A DNA stretch of 64,000 nt, taken from contig NC_088103.1 of the NCBI RefSeq assembly GCF_036370855.1, forward strand, positions 10,603,404 through 10,667,403. Reading direction: 5' to 3'. Each line of letters starts with the position of its first letter. The first letter of the stretch is position 1. The notes beneath the pieces are model-generated. The model saw only the letters and a program-made list of their open reading frames with translations, had not been told where the DNA came from and did no database searches. This DNA comes from Dromaius novaehollandiae (lineage: Eukaryota; Chordata; Aves; Casuariiformes; Dromaiidae). This document shows positions 1-13,500 of this stretch, piece by piece. A program made the position numbers and the translations under genes.

Positions 1-3000
1 TCCTGACACAGTACCAGTGGACGATGCAGGATAAACCTGGAGTACATATACCATATGAATGCTGATGACAGAGCACAGAGCAAGGACTCACCTGAGGTCT
101 GTGCACACAGTAAGGCTATGACTTCATACAGCTTCTCACACAAAAAGGCTTTTTTTTTTTTTTTATTAGATCAATGGTCTGTTGCCACTACCTGCTGGAG
201 TTTTGTGCTCTTCCCTGCACTCTCCTGTGCAGAAAGCCCCTGGGTATCCTCAACTGCCAGAGCAGGCAGAAGGCAGCAGGGGCTCCCACCTGGTTACTTC
301 ACCAGGCAAAGAATGGAGTCAAATTAACCGTAATTTTCCTGCATGGAAGCAACATCTCAGATTAAGTGATATTCAGGTTTAACTAAACTGCAACTGGATA
401 GTTTGCTGGGTGACTCCGTAACCTGATACTTTTCCTTTAGGCCGAAAACTACAGTGCAAACATTTCTCTCAGTAAGTGAATTAAGAAACAGCACTCTGAA
501 GAGCTTAAATTGCACTTGACCTTTGTTTTACAACTGCAGTTATGTTCAACAAAAAGCACTCAGAAAAACGTCCAGGCATACCGTTTCCTCAGTGATGTTG
601 CTAAGATACTCCTCACAGGTGCAGAAACTATGGTAAGCTTTCCCTTTCTATGGGAGAAGACTGTCGGTATTCAGTAATAACTCTTGTGAAGAGTTTGCTC
701 TCTGAGGTCTCTGCTCTGGGCAGAGCATGCTGCAGCCAGTTTTACCGTCTGTTTCTCACACAACACCAAGCTGCTAAAGAGTAAAACACCAAAATGTATT
801 AATTATTATTGTACACTGTCTTGTCATCATTGTCCTTATCTGTCTCACAGCCTCAAACCCCATGCTGCCTTTAAAGGAAGGCCCTGCCAGAATAATCTTT
901 AATTGAGAAAAAGCCATTTTAATACTGAAGGAAAAAATACTAAAATTTCCGTACCTTTAAAAAAACCAACTATTTATAATGCTATTCATAGATCAATAGT
1001 GCCAGAGTACACAAGTGCTCTACAACATGAAGATTAAAGGTCATTCCCTCCTAACTTTGCAATAAGATCTGAAATAGCAAAAGCAAAATTCAGACCACTG
1101 GAAACATTTATAAGCAGTCATGGCAAAATGCACAGGCAACAGCCTACAGGTATCCAACCTATTTCTTATAAAAAATTATTTATTTTCCATAGGTAAACTA
1201 TTACAATTGCACTTCAGATGTTCTCCTTTTTCTTTTTAAGAAACATGTAAAAGCTCCATTTCTTAGATTTGCAAGAGAGTGACCTTAAGAGTTTGTGCAA
1301 GTTCTGTCTTGTGGGCCTGACGCCACATCACCAAAACCCATGGAAGCAGAGTAACTCCCTTTGTGCTCAAAAGACCTCATGAATATTTGTTCCTTAACAG
1401 CTCAAAAAAAGACTGCAGAACCCCCAGTCTCCTACTCCACATAAACCTTCTGAGGAGAATCAGCTTCCTGGTTTCTTCACAGTTTTTACTTGCTTATGTA
1501 CAAGGTAGCTGCCATCAGTCAAGGAATTCAGGCTAATCCTCCTGGCTGCTTTAACACAGCGCAGTTACCTCGCACACTGCACAGCTCGTAGAGAATCATG
1601 TTTACCAACTCCAGCCTAGGCAGTTTGCCAGTACCCATGCGTTATTGACCTTCAGTTTGGTTTGCGAGTCTATTCAAACTCTGCTCATTACCTGGACACC
1701 TGAAACCAAAGAATACCCTTTTGGAGCACGTATTGAATCACAGTGTGGGAAAGTCATCTGTAATACAAGCATCGGGTAAAAAAATGTCAGCAAACAGAAA
1801 AGCCTCCAGTATTCTTGACTAACACAAAGCAATTTTTTGTTCCATCTCTGTAACATGAGCTTTACTGTTTTTCACTGGGAGCTTTAACAATTACAAGATT
1901 TTTGCTTCTGCCTCTAAGAAAAATTACATATAAGGCAAGTTTTATCTGGGTAAAAAACAGGCTAATTCTGAGGAAGTCAACAGACAGGTGTTTTATTCAC
2001 TAGAGCTCAGCTTAGTTCTTGAAGGTTGGATTCATTCGTAAAACAATAATTCCGTTCAAAATAACAATAATTCATTCATAAAATAACAATAAAGGGTTAA
2101 CAATAAGTAATTAATTCCAAAAAGAAAGAAATACAGATCAACAATAATCTCCATTATATGACTCTACTTACATCTGTTGTTTGAGATAGAATAGACACAA
2201 AAACTGGAAACAGAAGGTCAACTTTGCTGTTTTGTAGCTAAAAGGATCTATGAACTAAACATGCAGAAGATCCCACAGATCCTGTGCCTTTTTGCATTAG
2301 AGCTCTGGTATGTTTGATGCACTTTGCTTTTTGCAGAAATGCACGAGAAAAGCTGTAAGCAAGGATAGCCCTGCTAGAAATGTAAGGCTTCTGCTTTTCT
2401 ATAGACTGGAGTACATCATGGACACGTTTTATAATAAAAGACTAGGAGGAATTGGAAGGGAGAAAAAGGTTAATTAGAACATCATAGAAATGATGCTACA
2501 TCTAATGATGTAGCAAACATCACTTTTTGAACATTAATGCAGATTTTACAAGAGGTTCCCTATTAAAGGATAATATGCACAACATAAAGACAGAGTTGAC
2601 ACCATTAAAAATATTTTCAATGATAAGTACGTGATAGAGAAAAATCTATTTTGGCATAAGCATAGTGTACTAGATGCTGTTTTGGGAGGCAACCTTTTAC
2701 TGAAGCAAAGAGCAAATAGCTCAGTTTCATTAAAAACAGTGAAATCTTGTAAAATTTTGTATCTGTTGCTGAAAAACAAAAGCCTTTGGGAACAGTAGAC
2801 AATATCTTTCTGTTGTTTGATTGTTTTGTGCAACTCTCAAAGAAACAAAAGTTAAGTGTCAGTTAAGCTCACTGACACTTCATCAGCTGGTGCTGAAGAA
2901 GCTACATACACATCAACACGTCAGATTTCCATAGCTACTGATTCTTGCAAGAACAAATGCTCCCAAATCATGACAATTAGGCAAAAATTAGGCAAAAATG

Positions 3001-6000
3001 TTCTTTATTTAGACTCAGTCACTAACTTTTAAAAACTGAGGATGATGTCGTGCTACTTTGTTGAATTTTTTTGCCTTCCCAACAACATCTGAAAGTCTGG
3101 TCCCAACTGCAAGTGTTGAGAACTTTTAAAAATATAACCTTTAAAATGCTTTCTGAGGTTCCTAGCTAAGAGCCATTAAATCCTTACACTAGCCTTAGGG
3201 CTTAACAGCAACCCACAGCCGTCTTTTGTTTCATCACCCACACTAAAACAGAAGTAGGTACAGTGAAAACAAAGCAGGTTTCGATAGGAAAGACAGGAGA
3301 TACAGGCTTGTGAAATCAACAGAGCTCTCCCTGGCAAATTTTCGATCAAGCCTGAGAGCAGGAACACCTTACACAGCAGACACCGTGTTCGGTATGGCAC
3401 AGTTTTTGTTAGGCCAGGGACAGTGGGAAAGTTTTGCCACTGAAACTCAAATCTCTGACCTTGAGGGAGATCAACCCCTTGAACACTTACCGAGGCCGCT
3501 GACACGTCCACTTAAATGCTCCAAGAACATCTTGAGAGCAGGTTTCAAGCTCCTCAAACATTGCCCAAACACAAGAACAGGCATGCAGTTTCAGACAGGC
3601 TCTTTAAAGGAAAGCTGATCACTTCTGCTCCCTTGAAGGCTGGCAGGTGAGTTGTCCTGTGCTTGGAGATGCAGTCCACCCACAACAGTGGAAATAGCCA
3701 ACAAGCGAAGCAATAAACACAGCTGCCCCCGGGGCACTCTCACTCTTCACAAGCACAAGTGGCACATGCCAGTGAAACAGAACTACAAGCAAAAGCACTG
3801 AAGACAATTATTTTTCCTGTATTTTAACTTGCCCATAGCTTTTCAGTCAGTTCACATATGGCATTAAATGTAACCAGCGTGGCTGATAGCGAGGAAGATC
3901 AAATATTTCAGCATTCAGCGTCTGGCTTGATCCTACAAAACAGATTGGTTCCAAACCTTCATTGCAGGGAGGAAAAAATACCATGAAATGAAATGGTCTC
4001 GGAGGAGTTACAAAAAGCACAGTGACTAGCCCATCGAGGCCAACAGCGGGACAGGAACAAGCAGCGCAACAGCAGAGAACAAGCCGCTGATGCTGTTCCT
4101 GGCTCCTGTAACTGCCTGCAGGTGCTGCCGTGCAATGCTGTGGGAATTTCGCACAAGCACATCTTTTCCACTTGGCCTGATCCAAAAAGCCCCATCGCAA
4201 CCCTGGCATCTCTCCACCAAAGCAGCTATAGCTTTCCCTTACTCCCAAGCCTGTCCTCTCTTCTGCAGTAAATCTCAGGACCATCCAAACAGCTCTTTAA
4301 TGTCAAAAGCTTTGTTCTAAGCAGAAAGCATTACTGTGTGTTGGTTAGGTACCTGCCTACACAGTGAAAGACTTACTATAAAAACATCGCCATGCAGTTG
4401 AGAAATTCCTCTATCTGTTCAGCTAAAGGTCAGCTCCAAGTGCTGCAGTACCCCCAGGGCTGACTCAGTTTGCCTGGAAACGTGCTGTCACTCAAAAGGC
4501 AATTACAAAAACCAGACAATATAAAACTACAATCACAGGAGTAAGATATGCCTGTGATCCTGCCTCCTCTCCACAGAAAGGGGCAAATGTCACTTTGTTG
4601 CCCACTCCCTGTCTTCTGTTCACATTTACCCCACCAAGAAAAGCCATGCACTAGTCTTGCAGAGCAGCAGCACTCATGGAGCTATTCAGAAGAGGACATA
4701 GCCCCCTGCACTGCGTTTCCAGCAAACCCTGGTTCAGGGGACGCATGACAGCTATCGCATCCAACTCACACCCAGGCAACGCTTGGCCAAATCCCGCCCG
4801 CTGCAGAAATTTAGAAAAGCTCCTGCAGGAACACTGCTAAAACCTGCCACCTCCAAGGGGAGAATTCACCCCATACCCTCAGATCCTGCAAAAGGCATAT
4901 CCCGCTGCAGGGAGTTTTCCTGTTCAGCTGGGAACAGAGCTTGGAGGGTATATGGGCTACTTCACACCTCCGCGAGCAGCCAGGATGTTGATGGATGTGC
5001 ACAGATGATTTTCCTTCCACTCCCCATAGACAGAAATCCAGCTTTGAAGATGATCCTTATGCTAGAAAATGTTTCCCCACCCTTTAATTGGGCTAGAATT
5101 TATGGCCCACTGAAAAATCAGCTTAGGAATGAAAAGCAGTGTCTTTACCACCACAACCAGTCTCAGGGGAGTTGTTTGGATACCACAGTTTAAACAACGC
5201 TAGTTTGGTTAGAGAACCTTAGCCCAGATTTCCCAAACTCTTCTCCAGACTTTGGCACTGTTAAACTCCCTTTCCATGTTTCAGTTCACTTACATTTCAG
5301 CCAAAAGGAAATGATAAAAGGCAAATAAAGCAACTGAGCACCTCCATGGTATTACAGAAGACTCAGTGAATATCTTTTCAAAAGCCAGTTTAGCAGAAAC
5401 TTTGATGTGAAGATACTGGGTGATGAGATCTCACAAATAGAAGTGAAGCCTCCAACAGAAATCACCAAGACGTGCAGATGTCTGCAGGATATTGAAGATG
5501 TAGGAGAACACTTCCTGGGGGGGAAATGAATGAGGCAGTTCATGAAGTACCTGAGCAAGTGCTCTGAATTACGGGCTAGCTTTACTGCAACATTTTCTTG
5601 GCAGTAACCAAAGTATTTCAGAATTTCAGCATAGTTTTTGACCTTGGAAACTGAACTTATAGCTGACCATAGCCCACAAAGTTAAACTCCAGTAACAGAG
5701 AAAAGATGCTAACAAGGCAAAAAACAAAACAAGTTTGTTTTTTTTTTAGAAAAGCAAAATGAATTAATTATTTTTCACCAGACCAGTTTATTTCAGTTAT
5801 TGAAATAAACAGTCTTTCAGCTTTAAAATTACATTGGATTTGCTAAATAAACAGCAACTGCAATTTCAGTTGTTTCCTTGCCCAGAAAGCTTTCTGCTTC
5901 AATACAAATTGGACTGCTTACAGAGACACTGTGCACTGCCAGTAATGGGGACCTGGATTGCTACTGGTACATCAATGTACAATGAAGCATATTAGGAAAA

Positions 6001-6629
6001 AGTGTTTTACGTTGTAGATTATTCACAAGGGTTTCACTCTGTTCTCACCACTGCGGGCAGTTTGTTGGGTTTTGCCTATCGAGCTTTGCTGTTTGTTAGC
6101 AATAAAAAGCACTGTGTGAGTTGCAGTAATGATACAGAGCACTAGTATCTGTTTACTTGAGTTTTCCCAGGAGTTTTTTTTTTTATATATATATATAAAA
6201 CATACTAAAGATTTGGCAGAAATTAGCTCTGGACGTATGTTGTTTTGGCAATGCAGATACCAAATATTTTTCTAACCTGAGTTAAAAAAAACAAGCAAGA
6301 AAAATCTCTTGTTTAAGCACTGCAGCAATTTTATCAGGTTAAAGAGAACCACGCTGCCATCATGCGTGTTTTTAGCTCATGGACTGCGTGATCGAAAGAC
6401 CATTAAAGCTTTCTTTAAGTCTAAAACAACAAGCAAAGTTACCTGAATAGGGTCACACACCTCTTTCTGCTGATACATCTAATCTATTTTTGTTTTGTAT
6501 TGAATGAAAGCAAACCTACTTTTAGTAGGTTCACAGTAGTGAGGAGGCTCCCATTCCTTCAAGTGTTAGTGGCAAAACGCAAAGCACAGCTGCAGAGCTG
6601 AACTGATGCGATTACACCCAAAGCATCAC
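1..6629. other. Intergenic flank downstream of CCAR1, no gene seen
   Basis: Only short chance frames, none resembling a known protein. A (TA) run follows a T run at 6,174-6,198, and a T/A homopolymer is at 151-164. In mammals STOX1 follows CCAR1 on the same strand; I looked for its winged-helix exon and its long third exon and saw neither. Confidence 0.6.
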
Positions 6630-7407
6630 AGCAGCTTCGGGGAACCCTGTGAAATTCAGTGAGGACAAATGCGTGACCCTGCTGCTGGGAAGGCCGGTGC
6701 CCTTGCAGGGAGGCAGGCAGGGAGCAGCTCTGCCAAAAGGGCCCAGGGGTCCTGGCAGACGGCGAGCTGAGCACGAGCCAGCAGCATGCCCTGGCCGCTA
6801 AGGAGGCCAGCAGCACCCTGGGCTGCACGAACCACAGCACCGACAGCAGGTCGAGGGACGTGATCATCCCCCTCTACCCAGCACTCAGGCCACGTCTAGC
6901 ATCCTATGTCCAGTTTTGGACCTCCCAGTACAGGGAAGACATCTGTAAACTGGGACAAGTTCGGCAGAGGGCCACCAAGATGGCCAAGGGCTGGAGCCCT
7001 TCCCCTGTGAGGAGAAGCTGAGGGAATGGGGCTTATTTAGCCTGGGGAAGAAATGACTTTGGCAGGACATGACAGCAGCCCCCCAGTACCCACGAGGAGG
7101 TCATCAAGAGCACAGAGCCGGGCTCTGCACGGATGCGTGTGGTGGCAGGACGAGAGACAACGGGCATTAGCTGGAAAAGGACTGGTTCAGAGTGGGTGTA
7201 AGGAAGCCCCTTTTCCCCATGAGGCCGGCCCAGCAGCGGAGCAGGGTGCCCGGACAGGTTGGGCAGTCTCCGTCCATGGAGGTTTTCAAGATGTGACTGG
7301 ATAAAGCCCTGAGCAACCAAGTCTGACCCCACAGCTGACCCTGCTTGGAGTAGGAGGTAGGACCAGAGCCCTCCTGAGGTCCCCTCAAGCCTGAATCATC
7401 CTGTGTG
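6630..7407 (+). mobile_element. CR1 LINE, 5'-truncated and decayed
   Basis: The sequence follows the 3' part of avian CR1 ORF2 and the 3' UTR in order. A segment like AAATTCAACAAGGGCAAGTG is at about 6,650. Then come GTCCAGTTTTGGACCTCCCA (6,909 on), GAGGAGAAGCTGAGGGAATG (about 7,009), the region around CCCGGACAGGTTGGGCAGTC (about 7,249) and the end TGAGGTCCCCTCAAGC...ATCATCCTGTG. The reading frame is broken many times, so it is an old, inactive copy. It is the main sign that the host is a sauropsid, probably a bird. Confidence 0.85.
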
Positions 7408-7943
7408 CCAAATATAAAATAAAAGATACACTTCTTAAGTTATTAAAATGTAAGACAGACCAAGGCACCAAATACAGTGAAAATCCTGACAGAGCTGTGT
7501 TGCAGTAACAAGGGTTGTTCGTTTTAGTAGGCTAGGACAACTTTCTCCTGTTGAACAAGAAAACCTGTCAAGCAAATCAAGTACATCAGTTTTAACCACT
7601 AACATTGGCATAGGATTAAACACAGACTTAAAGAGGTAAATCGTGGTCAGCAGTGATGCATTTCCACAGTAATACTGCCGTGCATGGGAACAGAGTCAAT
7701 GCCATTCTGAAATGGGCTTTAACCCTTAGGAATTAAGAATCTGCAACACAGTAGATACGTAAAAACAGTTACCTCAAAAACATTAACACCTTGATGTCAT
7801 TATCCAAGAAGCCCAACTTTACATGCCTTCAATATTTCTTTTTCTATTGTATTCCAGCAATAAGCAACGACTGCCAAGAACTTTTAAGCTGCTCCAAAGA
7901 GCAGAACTGCAGTGGGGAATGGGGAAGTCCTAGAGCAATGAGC

Positions 7944-8030
7944 AGTGGGAAAACCCCTGGAAAGCAGCGGGAAAACTCCTAGAAAGCACCTAGGGAATTC
8001 CTGGAAAGCAAAGGGAAGCCTCTAGAGAGC
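7944..8030. repeat. 22-bp minisatellite, four units
   Basis: Units AGTGGGAAAACCCCTGGAAAGC (7,944), AGCGGGAAAACTCCTAGAAAGC (7,966), ACCTAGGGAATTCCTGGAAAGC (7,988) and AAAGGGAAGCCTCTAGAGAGC (8,010, 21 bp). More degenerate copies of the GGAA...CCTAGAAAG core continue on both sides, to roughly 7,915 and 8,165. It lies in intergenic DNA about 500 bp after the CR1 remnant. Confidence 0.8.
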
Positions 8031-8169
8031 TGGTGGTAATTCCCAGCACAGTTCCCGACCCAGGGAACTGGTTTGGAAATCCTGGACAACGATTGGAAAA
8101 TTCCTAGAAGGATTCAGATCCAGCAATTCCTAGGTAGCACAGGGGACTTCTGGAAAGGAAACCCTGGCT

Positions 8170-11100
8170 GCTCTCGGCAGAGCTACCCAAGGCAAGTACC
8201 TGCATGCAGGGACGCTGGCCCTGGCCCCTGGCCCGGAGCGGGATTAGCCAGCGCCGGGAATGTTGCAGCCCTCCTTCCCCAAGTGCCCTCGTCCTTCCCA
8301 GAGGCCACCTGCCAAGGGCCTGATCCCTGATCCTGACTCGATTTCAGGAATCCGGCAGGTCACGGCAGGCCTTTAGGCTGTCATTAATGTGAAGTCCCAC
8401 TGGTTTAATTCCACATTAAAACAATGCACGAGGCTGCAGGTAGTTTCCCTTAAGAAAACCAAAGTAGTCTCAACAGCTCATCTAAACTGTCTGAGTTCAG
8501 AAAGAGGATCTACTTCCCAGTGTCGCTGTTGTGATTGACTGAAGAGAGATTCTGGTCACCCCTGATAAGGTGTCGGACATCTGGACACACCAACAATTGT
8601 ATTTTCCTGATGGGGAAGAAAAGAGACAGCAATTCTTCTCTTAAACAAAAGTAGTAACATTTGAAGAAACACCTCCAAAAGGAAAGCAAGTGCAGGGCTA
8701 TTATTTTATTCCTGGGAACTTATCCTAATTTACGTGAGAAGGAAGCATAAAACGCGCAGCACGAGGCTACGCTCCCCGAGCCTCTTCGAAGGTCTAAAGC
8801 AGCCGTCTGGTTTAGCCCGACGCTGGTACCGTGCCTCACGCCGCCCCTCTCGCCCCCCACTCTGGCCACCCTGCTCTCCGTAACCCAGTGCACCAGCACT
8901 TTTGACCTCCCCAGCTGTGAGGTTTTCTTGGATTACACCCAAGTAAAGAAAAAAGGGGACGGTTACACTTACTTCACGTTGTTAACAAGGCCATGCGAAA
9001 CAGCATCCATATGGAAAAACCATTGGATTTCTCCTCAGCCGTCAAACAAACAGCTACTGTTTTCATAACTGAACTGCATCAGTACATGCTGCTTGCTAGA
9101 GCTGGTGCTCTCCACAGCGGTGAAGTGGGCACCTCCTGCAGCAGGATGGGGCTAGACACAAGCTAAAACTAACCTTGAAATTACATCTCCACTTTTGGAA
9201 CCATATGAATAACTATAGGGGAAGCACTACTAATTAATGCCATTTATTTGTCTACATGTTATTAAAATAACAGCAAACTGACATTCACGAACTGCTGTCT
9301 TATCTCCCTGCCAGGAAACCGAGAGAGAGAAAAATGAGTTCAGTTCAAATGCCCTCATCCTACATGAGCATTAAGGCAGTTAAAATTTGCCATTCAGGGT
9401 TCGAGATGCAAGAATTCGAAAGACTGAGCATGGCACAAGTCAGCCTCTTTTCTTGAAACACAAGGAAGAGCTTCTTCTGCTGAAAATCTCTAGCACTGAA
9501 AAACAGACAGTACATATCAACTTCTTCATGACCAATCCTTTTAGAGGTAGTTTTTTTTAAAAAGTCAGAGTAAATTAAACTGGATGGAGTTTGTTACACA
9601 GAGATCTGATATGCTGCTGCTCAGCAGTACTTACTCGTTAAACAGTGCTACTAAAGACTGCTTGCCAAAGCAGTGAAAAATGCACACGCACAAATGCTTT
9701 TGCAGATCACACCTTTGATGTAATTCAATCTGAGCAGATCTGGTAAATCCATCAGGATTTTTCAAGAGCATTACAGCACCTGGTACATCCCTGTGGTGAT
9801 TTACTGTTCGAATATGGCAATTCAATTTAGTGCAATAAAAGGTTTTATAATACAGGATTAATACCTTGCTAAGAACTTGATATGGAAAAGCATGGACCAC
9901 TCAGAGATACAACCTTGCCTGAAGTCAATGCTAAGTGCTCAATACCAGTTAAAATGCGGTGCTAAACACTGTGAAATAACATAAGGTTTACAAAGCCTGA
10001 GAGACAACACTGAGAGAATTAAATTAGTAAGCAGAAAATAGCAAGGTAGATTAAAAGTTGCCCTTCAAGGAGTACAAATACTTTCTTCCTTCTTTCCCCC
10101 TGAAGATACATTGGCAAAGCCACCACTGGAACAACTGAGACAACTGGAAAAGCCCAATTACAACAGATTATACAAGCTAGCAAGTTCAGGCTCAGGGATC
10201 TTGCTGAAAATAACTCTGAAAATAATGTGTAAGAATGAAACAGTTAAGAATGCAATTAAATCGTTCATATTCTTCATATTCTGACAGCCTATACACAGCA
10301 CTGCAAAATAAAGCACCGCTTTAGGCTGCCCAATCTTTTTCGAGCCTGAAGAAAATGAAAAGGAACAGAACTGGTCCAACACGAAGTATGACCACATACT
10401 GTGAATTACACTTCATGGAAACCAGCAGCACTCCCGTACCAAATTATTCTGCCCTGATTTGCAAACCTCCGTCCCCGCTTGGGAGGCAGGAGGAAACACT
10501 GGAAGGAAGGGAACCGGCAAGAAAGGAATCGGAGCAGCACATCCCTGGCCTCTTGCTGAGCTGCCACCCTCGGTAAGGGCGACTGTTGCTGTGTGCAGCT
10601 ACAGAGCTGCCTAACAAGCAAATCCACTGCTTTGTAGGCAAAATACCGAGACGGCAAAACAGGAGTCTGCTGCTCACGGGGCCATGACATCATTTATAGC
10701 TTCCTTCATTAGACGCTGTAGCAGGATGATGCCAATACTAACGTTAATTGCTGTGAACAGATTTAGCTCACTCGTTTGAAAATAAACCTTCTCTAAAAGC
10801 TTACCGAGTCTGTTTTGAAAAAGAACACGTCTCTCATTTTAAGCAAGATCTGGAAATGTTAAGAAATAGAGAAGATACACAGTTATGCATGGACTCCAGC
10901 TCCACACGTGAGGTTTCAAAACGGTTCATAAAAGCAGAGACAAGCGGTGCAGAGGAGTTCAGCGTGCAGCAGCCTCTGTCGCGAGGCGGTCGGTGCCCGC
11001 GGACCCACGTGTCGGCACCCCAGAGGTCACTGCCCAAGTTGCTCCGGGGAGTCACCAGGAAATAAGGAGACCAGTTCCCCCAAACTGGCACCTCTCAGGT

Positions 11101-13500
11101 CATTAGCCTTCACAGGAAAGTGCGCTGTCCAAGGCAGACCAAGGCAGAATAAAGTCACAGTCTGCATGCACATCCCAGCCTCAGCCTAACTGGAAAGGTG
11201 CAGGGTTTATTAGCTTTCCCCACTGAATAATTCGCAGCCCTGCAGCAGAGATCCTGAACAGGCAGCAGGTTCTTGACTACTACAGACGCCTCTAAAGCCA
11301 AAGCAAAACAATTTTGATCTTGCATCATTCACTTCTACTAGAGGGGAGCCACAAAAAGGGGGCCAGGCAGCTCAGGCACATCGAAAACACTGCTGTCAAG
11401 GGAGAAGGAAGGTTGGGATGACTGAAACGAGCTGGTTATGGCCAAGGATGACAAACTAGGCACTACTGAAATGCGTTCTCCTGGACTGATTACCTCAGTT
11501 TCTCTCCTCAAAAGGTCTGGTGGCCGGTGCCTTCAAACTGAGCATTTCCAGTTGCATTTAATTTGGGTTGAGGGTCCCCTGTGCCTCTCTGAGCCCCGAC
11601 CCTGCACGGCTCTCACGTAACTGCGTACAGGAGAGGTGGGAGAGCGCAGTCTGTCCCTGAGGACCCGGTTAAAAATGTGTTAAACAACTCGGCTAAGCAC
11701 AGGAGATTGTCCTACAAAGGGATATTAGCATTTCCACAGAGAGAGGCTGGTAAACAAATCAAGAGGAAAAGGTTAAAACTACCGCTACTTAACCCGCTGA
11801 GGGAGGTCTGGATTGCGGCGATTCTCCCTTGTCCCCCTCCATCCCCCAAGGGGGATATGAAAGCTTGCACCAAGACTGCTGTGCAAACTGGAGCTGGGCT
11901 CCCAGCCGCAGAGGGGAGAGAAAGACATTTGGGATTTTACCTGGGGATAAATACAGCAGCACAGTTTTCTATCTGAAACTTTATAAGCTTTGGGGTTGGA
12001 TTTCCCCTTTATTTGATTCATCTTCCAGTGGCTGACATCAGTCAGGGTAGGAGCTACTCCCTAATGCCACGGTGCTCAACTGCCCAGCAAGTTTCTCTAG
12101 AATAAACCTCCTCTGAACTGCCAGGAGAAGCTGTCAACATTTCTGTATATGAAATAAAAACCAATGTGGTGTCAATAAAAAGAGAACAAAAGACTCTTGC
12201 CCCTTGCATTGTAGTCATCGATTTTGTCACTTGCTTTCCTAGAGCAAAATGTAAATAAAGGAGTGGGAGAAAGATCTTCCAGAGCAGAAAATGGTCACTA
12301 TGATAAACGATGGAAGAAAAGGCACAGAATACATCAATTTTTAGCAGAAAATTAACTAAACAAAGGCACTCAAATTGCAAATTGGTTTCAGCTAACCTTC
12401 CAGATACAGAAGTAAAACCATTAAAATATCCCTTCAACATCAAATGTGGAAAAAAATGTTTGAAAAAGTGACATTCATGCAGAAGCTTCTCAAAGGAATT
12501 TGATTAGAGAAACTGTGGGAGAATTTTGACTAACGGGTTGGAACCCCCCTTGGGTATTACTGCAGCCAGAGGCAAGACCACAGGGAAACTGTGTAGTTCA
12601 TTTACCCGCGTAGTTGACGCCTGGATCCAGCCAGTGCCGCTCTGCAGCAGAAAAGGGGCTGCTGGGAATCAAGAGGGTCAGAAACACCGGGATCGGGGAC
12701 TCTCCCCAAATCAGTGCCCCAGTCAGAAAGCGGAGCTGAGGCAGGAAATGGCTGTTTGCTACACGTTACTGGGGATGAAGGGTAAATGCCAGGAAAAGAA
12801 AAAAATGCGTATGATTTAAGCGAAGTCTGGTGTTAAGAGATGCATAAACAGGTTGAGCTGGCCAAAGGCAACACAGGCAAGACATTGGAAATTTTCGTGT
12901 TGAAAGTTTTGAAACAGGATGTTAAGAATTACTGAAGTCTTCCAAAAGCTGACAAATTTCTTGCTGAGAAAAAAAAACAAAGGAATTCAAAACTGCCCCT
13001 TTACTTGAAGAATTCCTGGTTAGCTTCAACACAAAGCTTTGTGATCTACTTCTGCCAAAGGGAAAATGTACTTCTAACTTGACCGATAACTCACCCTTGG
13101 ACAGAGGGAATTACTGACCAGCACTTCCCCAAAAATGAGAGCAATTAAAAGCACTGTAACTTTCAGAAATCAAACTAAAAAGGGATTTGCTTCCATTTTA
13201 CTAAGTAACAGCAGTTACTAAGGGGTCAAATGGCTACTAAACTTCACTCCTGCATCTTCTGCTCAGCCTTATGCGATCCCCACTTCGGTTTGGCTGCTGA
13301 CACTTAAGATCCCTTTTGGGAATGTTAAAATGTAAGTGGTTCAGACCAAAGGGCTAAAGCAGACGTCAGAACTGACACAAAGCAAAGACTACAAGTTTTT
13401 TTTTTACCACTTACCTGCATTATACATGTCAATTTTTCCAGCTTGCTACCTCCTGTACGCACAACTGAGAACAATCCTAGTAAAACCTGTCAAAACAACA
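8170..13500. other. Intergenic DNA, no gene seen
   Basis: Mixed-composition sequence with moderately GC-rich patches (around 8,200-8,330, 8,740-8,890, 10,440-10,570 and 11,830-11,920). Frames are short, lack recognisable motifs and overlap on both strands, as expected by chance. Confidence 0.55.

Noticed and set aside
3847-4284. 145-codon minus-strand frame
   Set aside because: No recognisable motif, cysteine-rich by chance, and overlapped by several other frames.
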